Origin: a virus | DNA length: 29,601 nucleotides | Direction: 5' to 3' (one strand) | Virus record (IMG/VR): IMGVR_UViG_3300024267_000019 | Coordinates: 1 to 29,601 of that record | Part shown: positions 13,155-22,080 of the stretch, one piece after another | Layout of the letters: each line of letters begins with the position of its first letter | Position numbering within the stretch: the stretch's first letter is position 1 | The notes under the pieces: model-generated | Database searches by the model: none | What the model was told of the DNA's origin: nothing | The model's input: only the letters and a program-made list of their open reading frames with translations | Made by a program: the position numbers and the translations under genes

Positions 13155-13170
13155 TATTATATAATTATAT
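13154..13170 (+). promoter_or_regulatory. TATTATATAATTAT element upstream of terS
   Basis: TTATTATATAATTATAT follows directly after the terminator and lies 20 bases upstream of the terS ATG. It is identical over 17 bases to 12141-12157 and shares the TATTATATA core with four other elements ahead of virion genes. As a -10-type box it would start transcription near 13167, giving a leader of about 24 bases. Promoter function is inferred. Confidence 0.5.
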
Positions 13171-13190
13171 GAATAATCAAATTATTTCAA

Positions 13191-13436
13191 ATGTCAGAAA
13201 ATAAAAGAGGAGGAAAAAGAGAAGGAGCAGGTAGAAAATCTAAGTCAGAAGAAATGAAATTAGTTGAAATGCTTAATAAACATATTGACAAAGATGAAGC
13301 TATCATAAAATTAAAAGGAATGATTGATGAAGGTGATTTTAAAGCAATACAATTATACATGAACTACATGTATGGTAAACCAAAAGAAACTAAGGACATT
13401 TCTATAACATCTGAGCAACCTTTATTTGATCTTTAA
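13191..13436 (+). CDS. terS: Small terminase subunit
   Basis: An 81-residue protein starting with the basic GGKREGAGRKSKSEE segment common to many phage small terminase and terminase-associated proteins, followed by short helices (residues about 20-60) and ending in an acidic tail. It would recognise phage DNA and hand it to the large subunit for packaging. It is short for the family, with essentially no separate HTH visible beyond the N-terminal basic region. Its stop shares an A with the terL ATG (TAATG). The call rests mainly on this position and the REGAGRK motif. Confidence 0.75.
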   Translation: MSENKRGGKREGAGRKSKSEEMKLVEMLNKHIDKDEAIIKLKGMIDEGDFKAIQLYMNYMYGKPKETKDISITSEQPLFDL

Positions 13437-14602
13437 TGTTTCAAACAACTACTGCTATAAAGAAGCTACACGCGCTTAAAAAGCGTAAAAAAGTAATTCA
13501 AGGTGGTACATCAGCTGGTAAGACATTTGGTATTATACCAATACTTATCGATAGATGCATAAGAACACCAGGTCTTGAAACAAGTGTAGTATCTGAATCT
13601 ATACCTCATTTACGTAGAGGTGCTATGAAAGATTTCTTAAAAATAATGATGGTAACAAATAGATTTAGAGATAATCAATGGAACAGATCATCTTTAAAGT
13701 ACACATTTACAAATGGTAGTTATATAGAATTTTTTAGCGTTGAACAACCAGATAAATTAAGAGGTGCAAGAAGAAGTGTATTGTATATAAATGAAGCAAA
13801 CAATGTACCTTTTGAAGCATACACACAATTAAGCATAAGAACATCTGGAGATATATGGATTGACTTTAATCCAACTGCAAACTTTTGGGCACATAAAGAA
13901 GTTGTGGGCAACGATGATGCAGACTTTATTACACTAACATATAAAGACAATGAAGCATTACCAGAAACTATTGTAAAAGATATAGAAGCTGCGAGAGATA
14001 AAGCAAAGACAAGTACTTATTGGAGCAACTGGTGGAAAGTATATGGTCTTGGACAAATAGGAAGTTTAGATGGTGTATGTATTCCAGACTGGAAAGAGAT
14101 TAAACAACTACCAACAGAAGCAAGGTTATTATGTTACGGAATGGACTTTGGTTATACAAATGACCCAACAACATTAATTGGTTTATACAAATACAATAAT
14201 ACTTATATTTTAGATGAGGTTATACATCAAACTAAATTACTAAACGTAGATATATCAAACATACTTAAACAACTTAATATAAATGATATAATATATGCAG
14301 ATTCAGCAGAACCAAAATCAATTGCAGAATTAAGAACATACAGACATAAAGTAATGCCAGTTAAAAAAGGTAAAGATTCAATTGTATATGGTATCAACTT
14401 AATAAATCAAAATGATATCTATGTAACCTCAACAAGTAAAAACCTAATTAAAGAATTACAGAGTTATAGTTGGATGAAAGATAGAGAAGGTAACACAATT
14501 AATAAACCAATTGATGCTTTTAATCATTGTATTGATGCAGCACGTTATGCCATTACATCACAGTTAAGTAGTCCAAACAAAGGTAAATACAATATAAGAT
14601 AA
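13436..14602 (+). CDS. terL: Large terminase subunit (ATPase-nuclease)
   Basis: The packaging motor that translocates and cuts concatemeric DNA at the portal. In 388 residues, the P-loop GGTSAGKT is at 23-30 and the Walker B VLYINEANN at 115-123 has Glu120. The RNase H-like nuclease domain shows MDFGYTNDPTTLIG at 236-249 (Asp237), YADSAEP at 287-293 (Asp289) and AFNHCIDAARYA at 361-372 (Asp367). All expected catalytic residues are present, so it looks complete though compact. It resembles the PBSX/Terminase_3 type. It is coupled to terS. Confidence 0.93.
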   Translation: MFQTTTAIKKLHALKKRKKVIQGGTSAGKTFGIIPILIDRCIRTPGLETSVVSESIPHLRRGAMKDFLKIMMVTNRFRDNQWNRSSLKYTFTNGSYIEFFSVEQPDKLRGARRSVLYINEANNVPFEAYTQLSIRTSGDIWIDFNPTANFWAHKEVVGNDDADFITLTYKDNEALPETIVKDIEAARDKAKTSTYWSNWWKVYGLGQIGSLDGVCIPDWKEIKQLPTEARLLCYGMDFGYTNDPTTLIGLYKYNNTYILDEVIHQTKLLNVDISNILKQLNINDIIYADSAEPKSIAELRTYRHKVMPVKKGKDSIVYGINLINQNDIYVTSTSKNLIKELQSYSWMKDREGNTINKPIDAFNHCIDAARYAITSQLSSPNKGKYNIR

Positions 14603-14754
14603 TGAGTAACGAGGAAATGATCTCTACTATTCAATGCTTTATACATCACAAAACAAATAAGCAAATAAGAATATTGAAACCAAAAACACCAAACCAGTTT
14701 TTATTACTTACAAGTCTATATGAAAAATGTATAGGCTTTTTTATAAGACATTAA
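14602..14754 (+). CDS. Doubtful small frame, 50 aa
   Basis: An ATG overlaps the last base of terL and the frame runs 50 residues (MSNEEMISTIQCFIHHKTNK...). A terminator hairpin at 14712-14742 lies inside its last third, so the end of this frame is constrained by RNA structure and the frame may be fortuitous. The coupled start and lack of other genes in the gap argue for it. No family is recognised. Confidence 0.35.
   Translation: MSNEEMISTIQCFIHHKTNKQIRILKPKTPNQFLLLTSLYEKCIGFFIRH
14712..14742 (+). terminator. Rho-independent terminator after terL
   Basis: GTCTATA (14714-14720) pairs with TATAGGC (14730-14736) with one T-G pair, extended by flanking AA/TT, with a nine-base A-rich loop and a T run to 14742. 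It separates terS-terL from the tail genes and is followed within 20 bases by the TATTATATA element at 14763. Confidence 0.65.
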
Positions 14755-14762
14755 TATAATAG

Positions 14763-14777
14763 TATTATATATATATG
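14763..14777 (+). promoter_or_regulatory. TATTATATATATATG promoter/start element (tail chaperone)
   Basis: TATTAT at 14763-14768 is followed by six bases and the ATG at 14775. The 18 bases 14760-14777 (TAGTATTATATATATATG) are identical to 25333-25350 in front of another virion gene. Taken as a -10 box, transcription would start on or beside the A of the ATG, giving a leaderless mRNA. Inferred. Confidence 0.5.
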
Positions 14778-15511
14778 AAGATTGAAATAAACGTACCAAC
14801 ATCATTAAGTGAAGTTACATTAGGACAATATCAAAAGTTCTTAAAGATAGCAGAAGATAATCCAGAAGGTAATTTCTTAAATGCTAAAATGATAGAAATA
14901 TTTTGTGGAATACCTTTAAGTGATAGCTACAAATTAAAGATGAGTAGTGTTATTGCTATTATAGATATACTTAATGAATTGTTAAGTCAAACACCAAAAA
15001 GAGTAGAACAGTTTACAATGAATGGTGTTCAGTATGGATTTATACCAGACTTAGACGAAATGAGTTTAGGAGAATATGTAGATTTAGATGGTAGTGCAAG
15101 TGATTGGAATAATATGCACATTGCAATGAATGTATTATACAGAAAAATAAAAATAAAGAAATCTGGTAAATATAATATAGTTGATTACAATGTAGAGAAT
15201 CCAGAGAAGATGAAAGATATGCCTTTAGATGCAGCAATTGGTTCTTTGTTTTTTTTTTACAATTTAGGAATGGAACTGTCGAAGCATACGATACTCTCTT
15301 CCAGCAATCAAGTGGAGATGGAGGCTTATCAAGATCAGCTAATTTCGCAAACAAATGGGGATGGTATCAGTCAATTTATGGTCTCGCTAACGGAGATATT
15401 ACAAGATTTGAAGATATCACTAAATTAAATATTCATCAATGCTTTACAATGTTATCATTTATGAAAGAGAAAGCAGAGCTGGAAGCAAAACAAATAAAAA
15501 GTAAATTCTAA
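14775..15511 (+). CDS. Tail assembly chaperone, -1 frameshift fusion
   Basis: Two frames overlap here. The zero frame from ATG 14775 gives 217 residues ending at 15428 (TLGQYQKF near residues 16-23; LFFFYNLGMEL near 158-168). A run of ten T at 15249-15258 lets ribosomes slip into the -1 frame. That frame continues as FRNGTVEAYDTLFQQ, then KWGWYQSIYGLANGDITRF and a Lys/Glu-rich helical end, stopping at TAA 15509-15511, whose last A starts the next gene. After the T run the -1 frame has the more typical AT-ending codons. The GWYQSIYGLA...GDI-x-[RK]F ending is what I recall from chaperones of Bacteroidota phages. Position before the tape measure and a two-product frameshift fit lambda G/GT. A homopolymer sequencing error is the alternative. 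Confidence 0.7.
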
Positions 15512-15966
15512 TGAAGGGTTTTTATCAAGTAACGGAAACAATAAAGAATCAATTATTATCAGATGTAAACGTTAATAATGTAACAACTGGAGATATAACA
15601 AAGATTGATTTAAGTAAACAAACAATGTTTCCTTTATCACACATAATAGTAAATAATGTAAATAACGAAGATAATGTATTACGTTTCAGTTTATCTGTTT
15701 TGTCTATGGATATTGTTGATGTTTCGAAAGAAGCAACAGTAGATATTTTTAGAGGTAATGATAATGAGCAAGACATATTAAATACTCAATTAGCAGTACT
15801 TAATAAATTAGCACAAATATTAAGAGGAGGCACATTACACCAAGATTTATATCAGTTAGATGGCACACCAAATTTAGAGCCTTTTTATGATAGGTTTGAA
15901 AATGAATTAGCTGGATGGGCAATGACATTTGATGTTCTTGTAAATAACGATATTAATATATGTTAA
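15511..15966 (+). CDS. Conserved Bacteroidota-phage structural protein, probable tail terminator/completion protein
   Basis: A 151-residue protein of a family I recognise from flavobacterial phages by the landmarks GDITKIDLSKQTMFPLSH near residues 27-44, SMDIVDVSKEATVDIF near 65-80, NDNEQDILNTQLAVLN near 83-98 and a final FDVLVNNDINIC. It always lies between the tail chaperone-like gene and the gp10-like gene. By size and position it is a good candidate for the tail terminator or head-tail completion protein, but the biochemical role is inferred. The start shares an A with the stop of the frameshift product, and it overlaps the following gene by seven bases. Confidence 0.7.
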   Translation: MKGFYQVTETIKNQLLSDVNVNNVTTGDITKIDLSKQTMFPLSHIIVNNVNNEDNVLRFSLSVLSMDIVDVSKEATVDIFRGNDNEQDILNTQLAVLNKLAQILRGGTLHQDLYQLDGTPNLEPFYDRFENELAGWAMTFDVLVNNDINIC

Positions 15967-16469
15967 AGAATGTACAACAAGAGCTGAATAGATTTGCAAA
16001 GTATGTTATAACACAATCAAAGGCAAACTTAACAAAAGGTAAAAAGAATAGCTCTAAAGCACTTTATAACAGTTTAGACTACGATATAAACGTAAGTCCA
16101 AATAGTTTTTCTTTAAGTTTCTTAATGGAAGATTATGGTGTATTCCAAGACAAGGGTGTAAGTGGTATAAAAAAGAAATATAACACACCTTATAGCTATA
16201 CAAACAAAATGCCACCTCCAAGTAAAATGGATAAGTGGATTGTAAGAAAAGGTTTAAAAGGTGTAAGAGGTAAAGATGGTAAATTCATATCAAGAAAGTC
16301 TTTACAATTTATGATAGCAAGAAGTATTTATAACAATGGTATTAAACCAAGTTTGTTTTTTACAAAGCCATTTCAAAAAGCATTTACTAATTTAGACAAA
16401 GACATAATAAAAGCATATCAATTAGATGTTGAAGAACTACTAAAATTTACAACAAATGGCAATAATTAA
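15960..16469 (+). CDS. HK97 gp10-like tail completion protein
   Basis: A 169-residue protein with the pattern of HK97-gp10/tail-completion proteins: an N-terminal helix, then a central LMEDYGVFQDKGVSG near 55-70. This is followed by PYSYTNKMPPPSKMDKW near 76-92 and a C-terminal ARSIYNNGIKPSLFFTKPF near 120-138, the usual 'I-x-x-x-GI-x-x-x-x-F' signature that ends in FF-x-KPF. These proteins sit at the head-tail joining region. It overlaps its neighbours by 7 and 14 bases. Confidence 0.78.
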   Translation: MLKNVQQELNRFAKYVITQSKANLTKGKKNSSKALYNSLDYDINVSPNSFSLSFLMEDYGVFQDKGVSGIKKKYNTPYSYTNKMPPPSKMDKWIVRKGLKGVRGKDGKFISRKSLQFMIARSIYNNGIKPSLFFTKPFQKAFTNLDKDIIKAYQLDVEELLKFTTNGNN

Positions 16470-17625
16470 TACAAGAAGTCCTTACTTTGTAAGAACTGCA
16501 ATAGCGAATATAGCTTATGCTACTTTAGATATTGAAATATATACTGGAGATAGAGATACTGCTTATACTGGCACACCTCAATATTCTTTAAGAAAACAAA
16601 TATTACCAAATGCTACTGGAATAAATTTTGAAATATCTGAACTCATTAGAGATTATTTAGATGTACCTTTTTTTGGTTTTTATTTTGCTGCTGATGAATA
16701 TTACACTTGTAAGTGGGTGCGGATTATAAAGACATCTTTTGATTCAAACGGAGGTCAATTACAACAAGCAACATCAATTGATTTAGCATTAGATGGTTAT
16801 TCTTATTTTGAAGAAGGTAGTTACTATTCTTATACTGGAAAGAATCTTTTAATGACAAACAGAGAAGTGTTTGCATTAGATGATAATGTTTACAGAATAC
16901 CAGTTTATATTGGAACAGATATCAGTATTGCTTTTTTAAGAGATGGAGAAGTTGTTGGTAGTTATGTTAATACAGATAATTCTTTAAATACCACAGACCA
17001 AGTAGCACATATTAGTATAAACGGAAAGAGCGAACGAGATTCGTTTAAGTCAAGAGTAGCTAGTAATTATCTTGGTGTATTTGAAGATAATAAATGTATA
17101 TCACAATATTTAGATACTTTAAGTATTGGTAAAGTAGATGCTATACATATTGGAAATACTGATGGCACACTTGATATTATAAAAGTAAAAACTATTGAGG
17201 AATGTAAATACGAGCCAAAGAAAATAACATTTATAAACAAGTTTGGTGTATTGCAAGACATCTATTTCTTTAAAAAGAAAGTCGAGCAAATGACTACTAA
17301 AAGAGAAAGTTATAAAGCAAATACTTTAACTTATACTAATCAATACGATACAAGTGTACACACAAAAAGAGATTTTAACATTACTGCAAACGAATCAATG
17401 ACGTTAAGTAGTGGCTTTTTAAGTGAATCTTACAATGAGGTATTTAAACAATTAATGTTATCTGAAAAAATATGGATAACAAACTTAACAAATACAGACG
17501 AACAAGTACTACCAATAAATATAAAGACAAGTGATATTACATATAAGACTAGCTTAAATGATAAATTAGTTGAATACACAATTGAGTTTGAAAATTCTTA
17601 CAGTGTTTTAAATGACATAAGATAA
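16456..17625 (+). CDS. Large tail protein, possibly distal tail/baseplate
   Basis: A 389-residue beta-rich protein. The N-terminal half begins with SPYFVRT and an aromatic, acidic YLDVPFFGFYFAADEYY segment. Near residues 253-280 it has ECKYEPKKITFINKFGVLQDIYFFKK, a segment I recall in tail proteins of flavobacterial phages located before the large tail protein and tape measure. Size and order suggest a distal-tail or baseplate hub component. No enzymatic motif is seen. It ends exactly one base before the next ATG, so the two are translated in tandem. Confidence 0.62.
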   Translation: MAIINTRSPYFVRTAIANIAYATLDIEIYTGDRDTAYTGTPQYSLRKQILPNATGINFEISELIRDYLDVPFFGFYFAADEYYTCKWVRIIKTSFDSNGGQLQQATSIDLALDGYSYFEEGSYYSYTGKNLLMTNREVFALDDNVYRIPVYIGTDISIAFLRDGEVVGSYVNTDNSLNTTDQVAHISINGKSERDSFKSRVASNYLGVFEDNKCISQYLDTLSIGKVDAIHIGNTDGTLDIIKVKTIEECKYEPKKITFINKFGVLQDIYFFKKKVEQMTTKRESYKANTLTYTNQYDTSVHTKRDFNITANESMTLSSGFLSESYNEVFKQLMLSEKIWITNLTNTDEQVLPINIKTSDITYKTSLNDKLVEYTIEFENSYSVLNDIR

Positions 17626-20082
17626 ATGCAAAAAATACAACTATACATAGAAGGTCAAAGAGTAGATTTATTTGAAGATGAAAGTGTTGTATTAACGCAA
17701 TCTATTCAAAACGTAAAAGACATTAGTAAAATATTTACTGAATTTACAAGAACGTTTGCAATACCAGCATCAAAAACAAATAATAAAATATTTAAACACT
17801 ATTATAATTTTAGTATTGCAGAAGGTTACGATGCAAGAATTAAAAAACAATCAACATTAGAATTAAACAATCTTTCTTTTAAAGAGGGATTGATAAAACT
17901 AAATGGTGTTAAGTTAAAGAATAACGTACCTCATACATACAATATTACTTTTTTTGGAAACACTATAAATCTAAAAGATGTTCTTGCTGATAGCCAGTTA
18001 TCATCTTTACAAAAATTAAATGACTATAATCAAATTTATAATTTTAGTAATGTTACAAGTGCAATGCAAGTTGCTGCAGAAAATGGTAATATTATAGTAC
18101 CTTTAATCACACATACAAACAGATTAATTTACGATAGTTCTAGTCATACTGCATTTGACCCAGAAGCTACTATTAACAACATATCACATCACGGAACTGG
18201 TACACACAATCAAAATGGTGTTGAATGGAATCAGTTTAAGTATGCTATAAAAGTACAAGCTATAATTGATGCTATACAATCAGAGTCTTTTCTTGGTGGT
18301 CAAACATTAACTTTTTCTGATGACTTTTTTAATGATGCTACAAATGACGAATTTGATAATTTGTTTTTGTGGTTGCATAGAAAGAAAGGACACGTAGATG
18401 CACCAGCACAAGTAATACAAAACTTTACACAAGTAACAGAATTAGGAACAACAGTTTGTGTACCAACTACTAATTGTCAGCCATCAACATCAAATGTTTT
18501 AAATGGTGTTTTAGCATTAACAGCTCAATCTCCTTATAGTATATCTTTTTTAAATTTAAATGTAACACCTCCAAATACAACAGATGCATATACAATTAGA
18601 GTTATAAGAGATGGCTCAACAATAGTAGGAGAAACAACTGGTACTGGAGCAAAACAATTAATAATAGTACCTTTTAATAATAGTACATACACAGTACAAA
18701 TTGCATCATCAACAAATATGACTTTTGCAGCTGGTAGTATTCAATGGACTGTATCTTGGACACTAGGAGGTTTAGGTTTTGGACAAAATGGACAAATGGT
18801 TTATTCAAATGCATTTCCATTTGCTACAACTGCATTTACTGAATTTAATATTCAAGAGCAGATGCCTAAAATGACTATTATAGATTTTTTAACTGGTCTT
18901 TTTAAAATGTTTAATTTAACTGCTTATGTAGACAATGATGGAGTTATTGTTGTAAAGACTTTAGATAGTTATTATGCATCTGGTTCAACAACACCAATTG
19001 ATATAACTAAATACATAGATACAGAAAATTCAACTGTTGATGTAGCATTACCTTTTAAACACATTGATTTTACATACAAAGGTTTAGGAACTTTTTTAGC
19101 TAAACAATTTGAGCAGTTAAACAATCAAAAATGGGGGTCTTTATCTTATAGCTTAAATTCAGATATATTTGATGCACCAAGTAAATCTTATAAACTAGAA
19201 TTACCTTTTGAGCATTTGCAATATGAAAGGCTTTATGATGTAGATGGTGGTAGTGCAACAGATGTTCAATGGGGTTATTTTGTAGATGACAACCAAGAGC
19301 CTTATTTTGGCTCTCCTTTATTATTTTACCCTATAAGACTATCAAACGAAACAAGTATAAGAATAAGAGATACAGAAACAAATAATGGTCAAAATCCTGA
19401 AGATATTAACGAATACTATATCCCATCAAATGCTCTTGCTTTAACATCAACTGCAAGTAAATCTAATATACATTTTGGTAATGAGATAAACGAGTATCAA
19501 GCAAATCAACCAGCGGTAGACCCTTTAGCTTTTACAGATAGTTTATTTGAAACTAATTATAAGACTTATATTCAAGATGTTTTTAATGCAAGAAGAAGAA
19601 TAACAAAAGTAAGTGCTTATTTACCATTTGGTCTTTATTATAATTTAAAGCTGAATGATTTAGTAAAATTTGGTAATAATGCTTATAGAATAAACTCATT
19701 AAAAACTAATTTAAAAACTGGTAAATCAGACTTTGAATTATTAAATGACGTTACATCAATATTAACATCAAGTGGTAATAATCCAACACAAGTTACTGGA
19801 TTGGTTGCATCAAATATAACAAGTACATCATTTACTGTTACTTGGAATCCAAGCACATCTCCAGATAATATTACAATGTCTTATTATGTTGTTTACGCAA
19901 ATGGTGTAGCAGTTGGTGGGTCAATGGCACAACCTTTACAAACAACTTATTCAGATGACATTACTGGTTTAAGTCCAGCAACATCATATTCAATAACAGT
20001 AGTTGCTTATGATATTTTATTAAATGAATCAACACCATCTGGTGCATTAGTAGTAACTACTTTAAGCGGACCAACACCTTAA
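17626..20082 (+). CDS. Large tail/baseplate protein with C-terminal fibronectin III domain
   Basis: The longest gene of the window (818 aa). The N-terminal 150 residues are conserved-looking (TEFTRTFAIPASKTNNKIFKHYYN near 44-67, a pattern of Bacteroidota-phage tail proteins). The middle is beta-rich with Ser/Thr-rich stretches. The C-terminal about 95 residues (from NPTQVTGLVASN to the end) are a fibronectin type III domain: SFTVTWNPS, Y-x-VYANG and LSPATSYSITVVAYD are the three hallmark strands. It is probably the tail-tip hub or tail-associated protein, and the FnIII domain may bind the cell surface. Confidence 0.75.
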   Translation: MQKIQLYIEGQRVDLFEDESVVLTQSIQNVKDISKIFTEFTRTFAIPASKTNNKIFKHYYNFSIAEGYDARIKKQSTLELNNLSFKEGLIKLNGVKLKNNVPHTYNITFFGNTINLKDVLADSQLSSLQKLNDYNQIYNFSNVTSAMQVAAENGNIIVPLITHTNRLIYDSSSHTAFDPEATINNISHHGTGTHNQNGVEWNQFKYAIKVQAIIDAIQSESFLGGQTLTFSDDFFNDATNDEFDNLFLWLHRKKGHVDAPAQVIQNFTQVTELGTTVCVPTTNCQPSTSNVLNGVLALTAQSPYSISFLNLNVTPPNTTDAYTIRVIRDGSTIVGETTGTGAKQLIIVPFNNSTYTVQIASSTNMTFAAGSIQWTVSWTLGGLGFGQNGQMVYSNAFPFATTAFTEFNIQEQMPKMTIIDFLTGLFKMFNLTAYVDNDGVIVVKTLDSYYASGSTTPIDITKYIDTENSTVDVALPFKHIDFTYKGLGTFLAKQFEQLNNQKWGSLSYSLNSDIFDAPSKSYKLELPFEHLQYERLYDVDGGSATDVQWGYFVDDNQEPYFGSPLLFYPIRLSNETSIRIRDTETNNGQNPEDINEYYIPSNALALTSTASKSNIHFGNEINEYQANQPAVDPLAFTDSLFETNYKTYIQDVFNARRRITKVSAYLPFGLYYNLKLNDLVKFGNNAYRINSLKTNLKTGKSDFELLNDVTSILTSSGNNPTQVTGLVASNITSTSFTVTWNPSTSPDNITMSYYVVYANGVAVGGSMAQPLQTTYSDDITGLSPATSYSITVVAYDILLNESTPSGALVVTTLSGPTP

Positions 20083-20086
20083 AATT

Positions 20087-20230
20087 ATGATAAAAGAAAT
20101 ATTAGAATTGTTGAAAGATACAGATTGCAATGCAGGTATTGTACAATTAGCAAAAGGAAAAAATAAGTTTCCAGATAGTTTTAAAGAAGTATTTAAAAGA
20201 CAAAAACAAGAAATAAAATGGAAAAAATAA
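20087..20230 (+). CDS. Small hypothetical protein, 47 aa
   Basis: A 47-residue, Lys-rich frame (MIKEILELLKDTDCNAGIVQ ... KQEIKWKK) fills the gap between the FnIII tail protein and the tape measure and overlaps the tape measure start by 13 bases. The helical, positively charged composition is like short gap-filling tail genes seen elsewhere. No family is recognised. Coding is supported by the snug fit only. Confidence 0.5.
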   Translation: MIKEILELLKDTDCNAGIVQLAKGKNKFPDSFKEVFKRQKQEIKWKK

Positions 20231-22041
20231 TAGTAGAGTTAGAAGCAAAAACTGACAAGGCTTTAAAAGGTATTGATGATGTTGCAAAGAGTGTTCAAGA
20301 TTTAAACAAAGAGGTAGTAAGTTCAAATCAAGATACTGCTAAATCTTTAAAGAATGTTGAAACATCTTCTGGACAAGCTGCAAAAGGTATAAGAGGTATT
20401 GGTAATGCTTTAAAGGCTGCTGGTATTGGATTAGCAATTGCTGCTTTTGCTACACTAAAAGATATATTTATGCAGAATCAAAAAGCTGCTGATTTCTTCA
20501 ATACATCATTTGAAGTTGTTAGTATTGCTTTTAATGATTTTGTTGGATTTGTTATAGACAACGGAACAAAGGTAACAGAATTTTTTAAAGCTATATTTGA
20601 TGACCCATTAGAAAGTGTTAAAGAATTAGGAGCAAGTATAAAAGCAAACATTGTAGAACGTTTTGAAAGTTTTTTAGATACTCTTGGTTTTTTAGCAAGT
20701 GCGGTAAAGAAAGTATTTAGTGGAGATTTTTCTGGTGCATTAGAAGATGTAAAAAGTGCTGGTAAAGAATCATTAGATGTTTTAACTGGTGTTAATGATA
20801 CCTTTGATAAAAGTGTTGATATTGTTAATAGTAGTGCAGATGCTATTTCAAATTATGCAAGTGAAACTGTTAAAGCCGCAAAAGGGAATGTAGAATTAGC
20901 AAAGTCTGCTGAATTAGCGGCGGTAAAAAATCAAGGTTTAATTGAAAAGTATGACAGACAAGCGGAACAACAAAGACAGATAAGAGATGATGAAAGTAAA
21001 AGTATTGAAGATAGAATAAAAGCAAATGATGAGCTTGCTAAAATACTAGACAAGCAAGAAGAAGCAATGCTTAAAAATGCTGATATCGCAGTCGCATCTG
21101 CTAAAGCAGAATTAGATAAAAATAAAGAGAACGTACAATTACAAAAAGCATATCAAGAAGCACTTAACGAAAGAGCTGGTATTGAAGCACAAATAACTGG
21201 TTTTAGAAGTGAGCAACAAACAAATACAAATTCTTTATTAAGAGAACAAAAAGAAATAATGAATGAGATTGCTCTTTTTGGTAAATCTGAAAGAGATAAA
21301 GAAAGATTAGAATTAGAACAACAATATGAAGCAAACAAACTTTTAATAGAAAAAGAAATTACTGATGATGTAGAAAAGAAAGAAAGATTACTTGCTTTAC
21401 AAAAAGATTATAATGCACAGTTAAAAGAAGTAAATGATGTTTTTGCACAAGAAGATTTAGAGAAGAAAAAAGAAATAGCAGATAAAGAAAATGAAATTGA
21501 AGAAAGAAAACGACAACAAAGACAAGAAACTTTAAGTAATTTAGTTACAATTGCTGGAGCAGAAACTGCGGTTGGTAAAGCAGCTTTAGTAGCAAAACAA
21601 CTTTTAAATGCAAAAGAATTAATATTAGAAATAAGTAAAACAATTACATTTTCAACACAAGCAGCAGCAAGGTCAGCAGTTGCTATGGCAGAAGGAACTG
21701 CGCAAACTGCAAAAATTGGATTTCCAAAAAATATTCCTATGTTGATTGGTTATGCTGCCCAAGCAGTTGGAATTTTTTCAGCTATAAGGTCAGCAGTAAG
21801 AAGTGCTAAAGGCGGTGCTACAATTCCAAATCCAACACCAAAGATTGCTGCTCCCCCAACAACATCAGCTAGTATTCCTCCAGCATTTAACATAGTTGGT
21901 CAAAGTGGTACAAATCAATTAGCATCAGCTATTGGCGGTCAATCACAACAACCAATACAAGCATTTGTAGTTTCAAGTGAAGTATCAACTGCACAAGAAT
22001 TAGATAGAAATATAATTGAAGATGCAAGTATAGGAGGTTAA
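20218..22041 (+). CDS. Tail tape measure protein
   Basis: The 607-residue protein sets tail length and is ejected with the DNA. It is largely helical, with long charged coiled-coil stretches (about residues 225-440, rich in Glu, Lys, Gln and Ala). There is a hydrophobic segment near residues 66-80 (AAGIGLAIAAFATL) and an Ala/Gly-rich hydrophobic segment near 515-530. The C-terminus is Ala/Pro/Ser-rich, including PNPTPKIAAPPTTSASIPPA. At 607 residues it predicts a tail of around 90 nm by the usual 1.5 Å per residue rule. No lysozyme or peptidase motif is visible. Confidence 0.85.
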   Translation: MEKIIVELEAKTDKALKGIDDVAKSVQDLNKEVVSSNQDTAKSLKNVETSSGQAAKGIRGIGNALKAAGIGLAIAAFATLKDIFMQNQKAADFFNTSFEVVSIAFNDFVGFVIDNGTKVTEFFKAIFDDPLESVKELGASIKANIVERFESFLDTLGFLASAVKKVFSGDFSGALEDVKSAGKESLDVLTGVNDTFDKSVDIVNSSADAISNYASETVKAAKGNVELAKSAELAAVKNQGLIEKYDRQAEQQRQIRDDESKSIEDRIKANDELAKILDKQEEAMLKNADIAVASAKAELDKNKENVQLQKAYQEALNERAGIEAQITGFRSEQQTNTNSLLREQKEIMNEIALFGKSERDKERLELEQQYEANKLLIEKEITDDVEKKERLLALQKDYNAQLKEVNDVFAQEDLEKKKEIADKENEIEERKRQQRQETLSNLVTIAGAETAVGKAALVAKQLLNAKELILEISKTITFSTQAAARSAVAMAEGTAQTAKIGFPKNIPMLIGYAAQAVGIFSAIRSAVRSAKGGATIPNPTPKIAAPPTTSASIPPAFNIVGQSGTNQLASAIGGQSQQPIQAFVVSSEVSTAQELDRNIIEDASIGG

Positions 22042-22065
22042 AAATATAAAATAACACTAAAAAAA

Positions 22066-22080
22066 TATTATATAATTATG
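22066..22080 (+). promoter_or_regulatory. TATTATATAATTATG promoter/start element (prohead protease)
   Basis: TATTAT at 22066-22071 is followed by six bases and the protease ATG at 22078, in the 36-base gap after the tape measure. Same geometry as at 14763, 23110 and 25336. It probably starts the head-gene transcription unit with a leaderless mRNA. Inferred. Confidence 0.5.

Noticed and set aside
15040-15354. Minus-strand open frame of 104 codons
   Set aside because: It lies wholly inside the tail chaperone gene and has the composition expected of a reverse-complement shadow (many Leu, Tyr, Ser).
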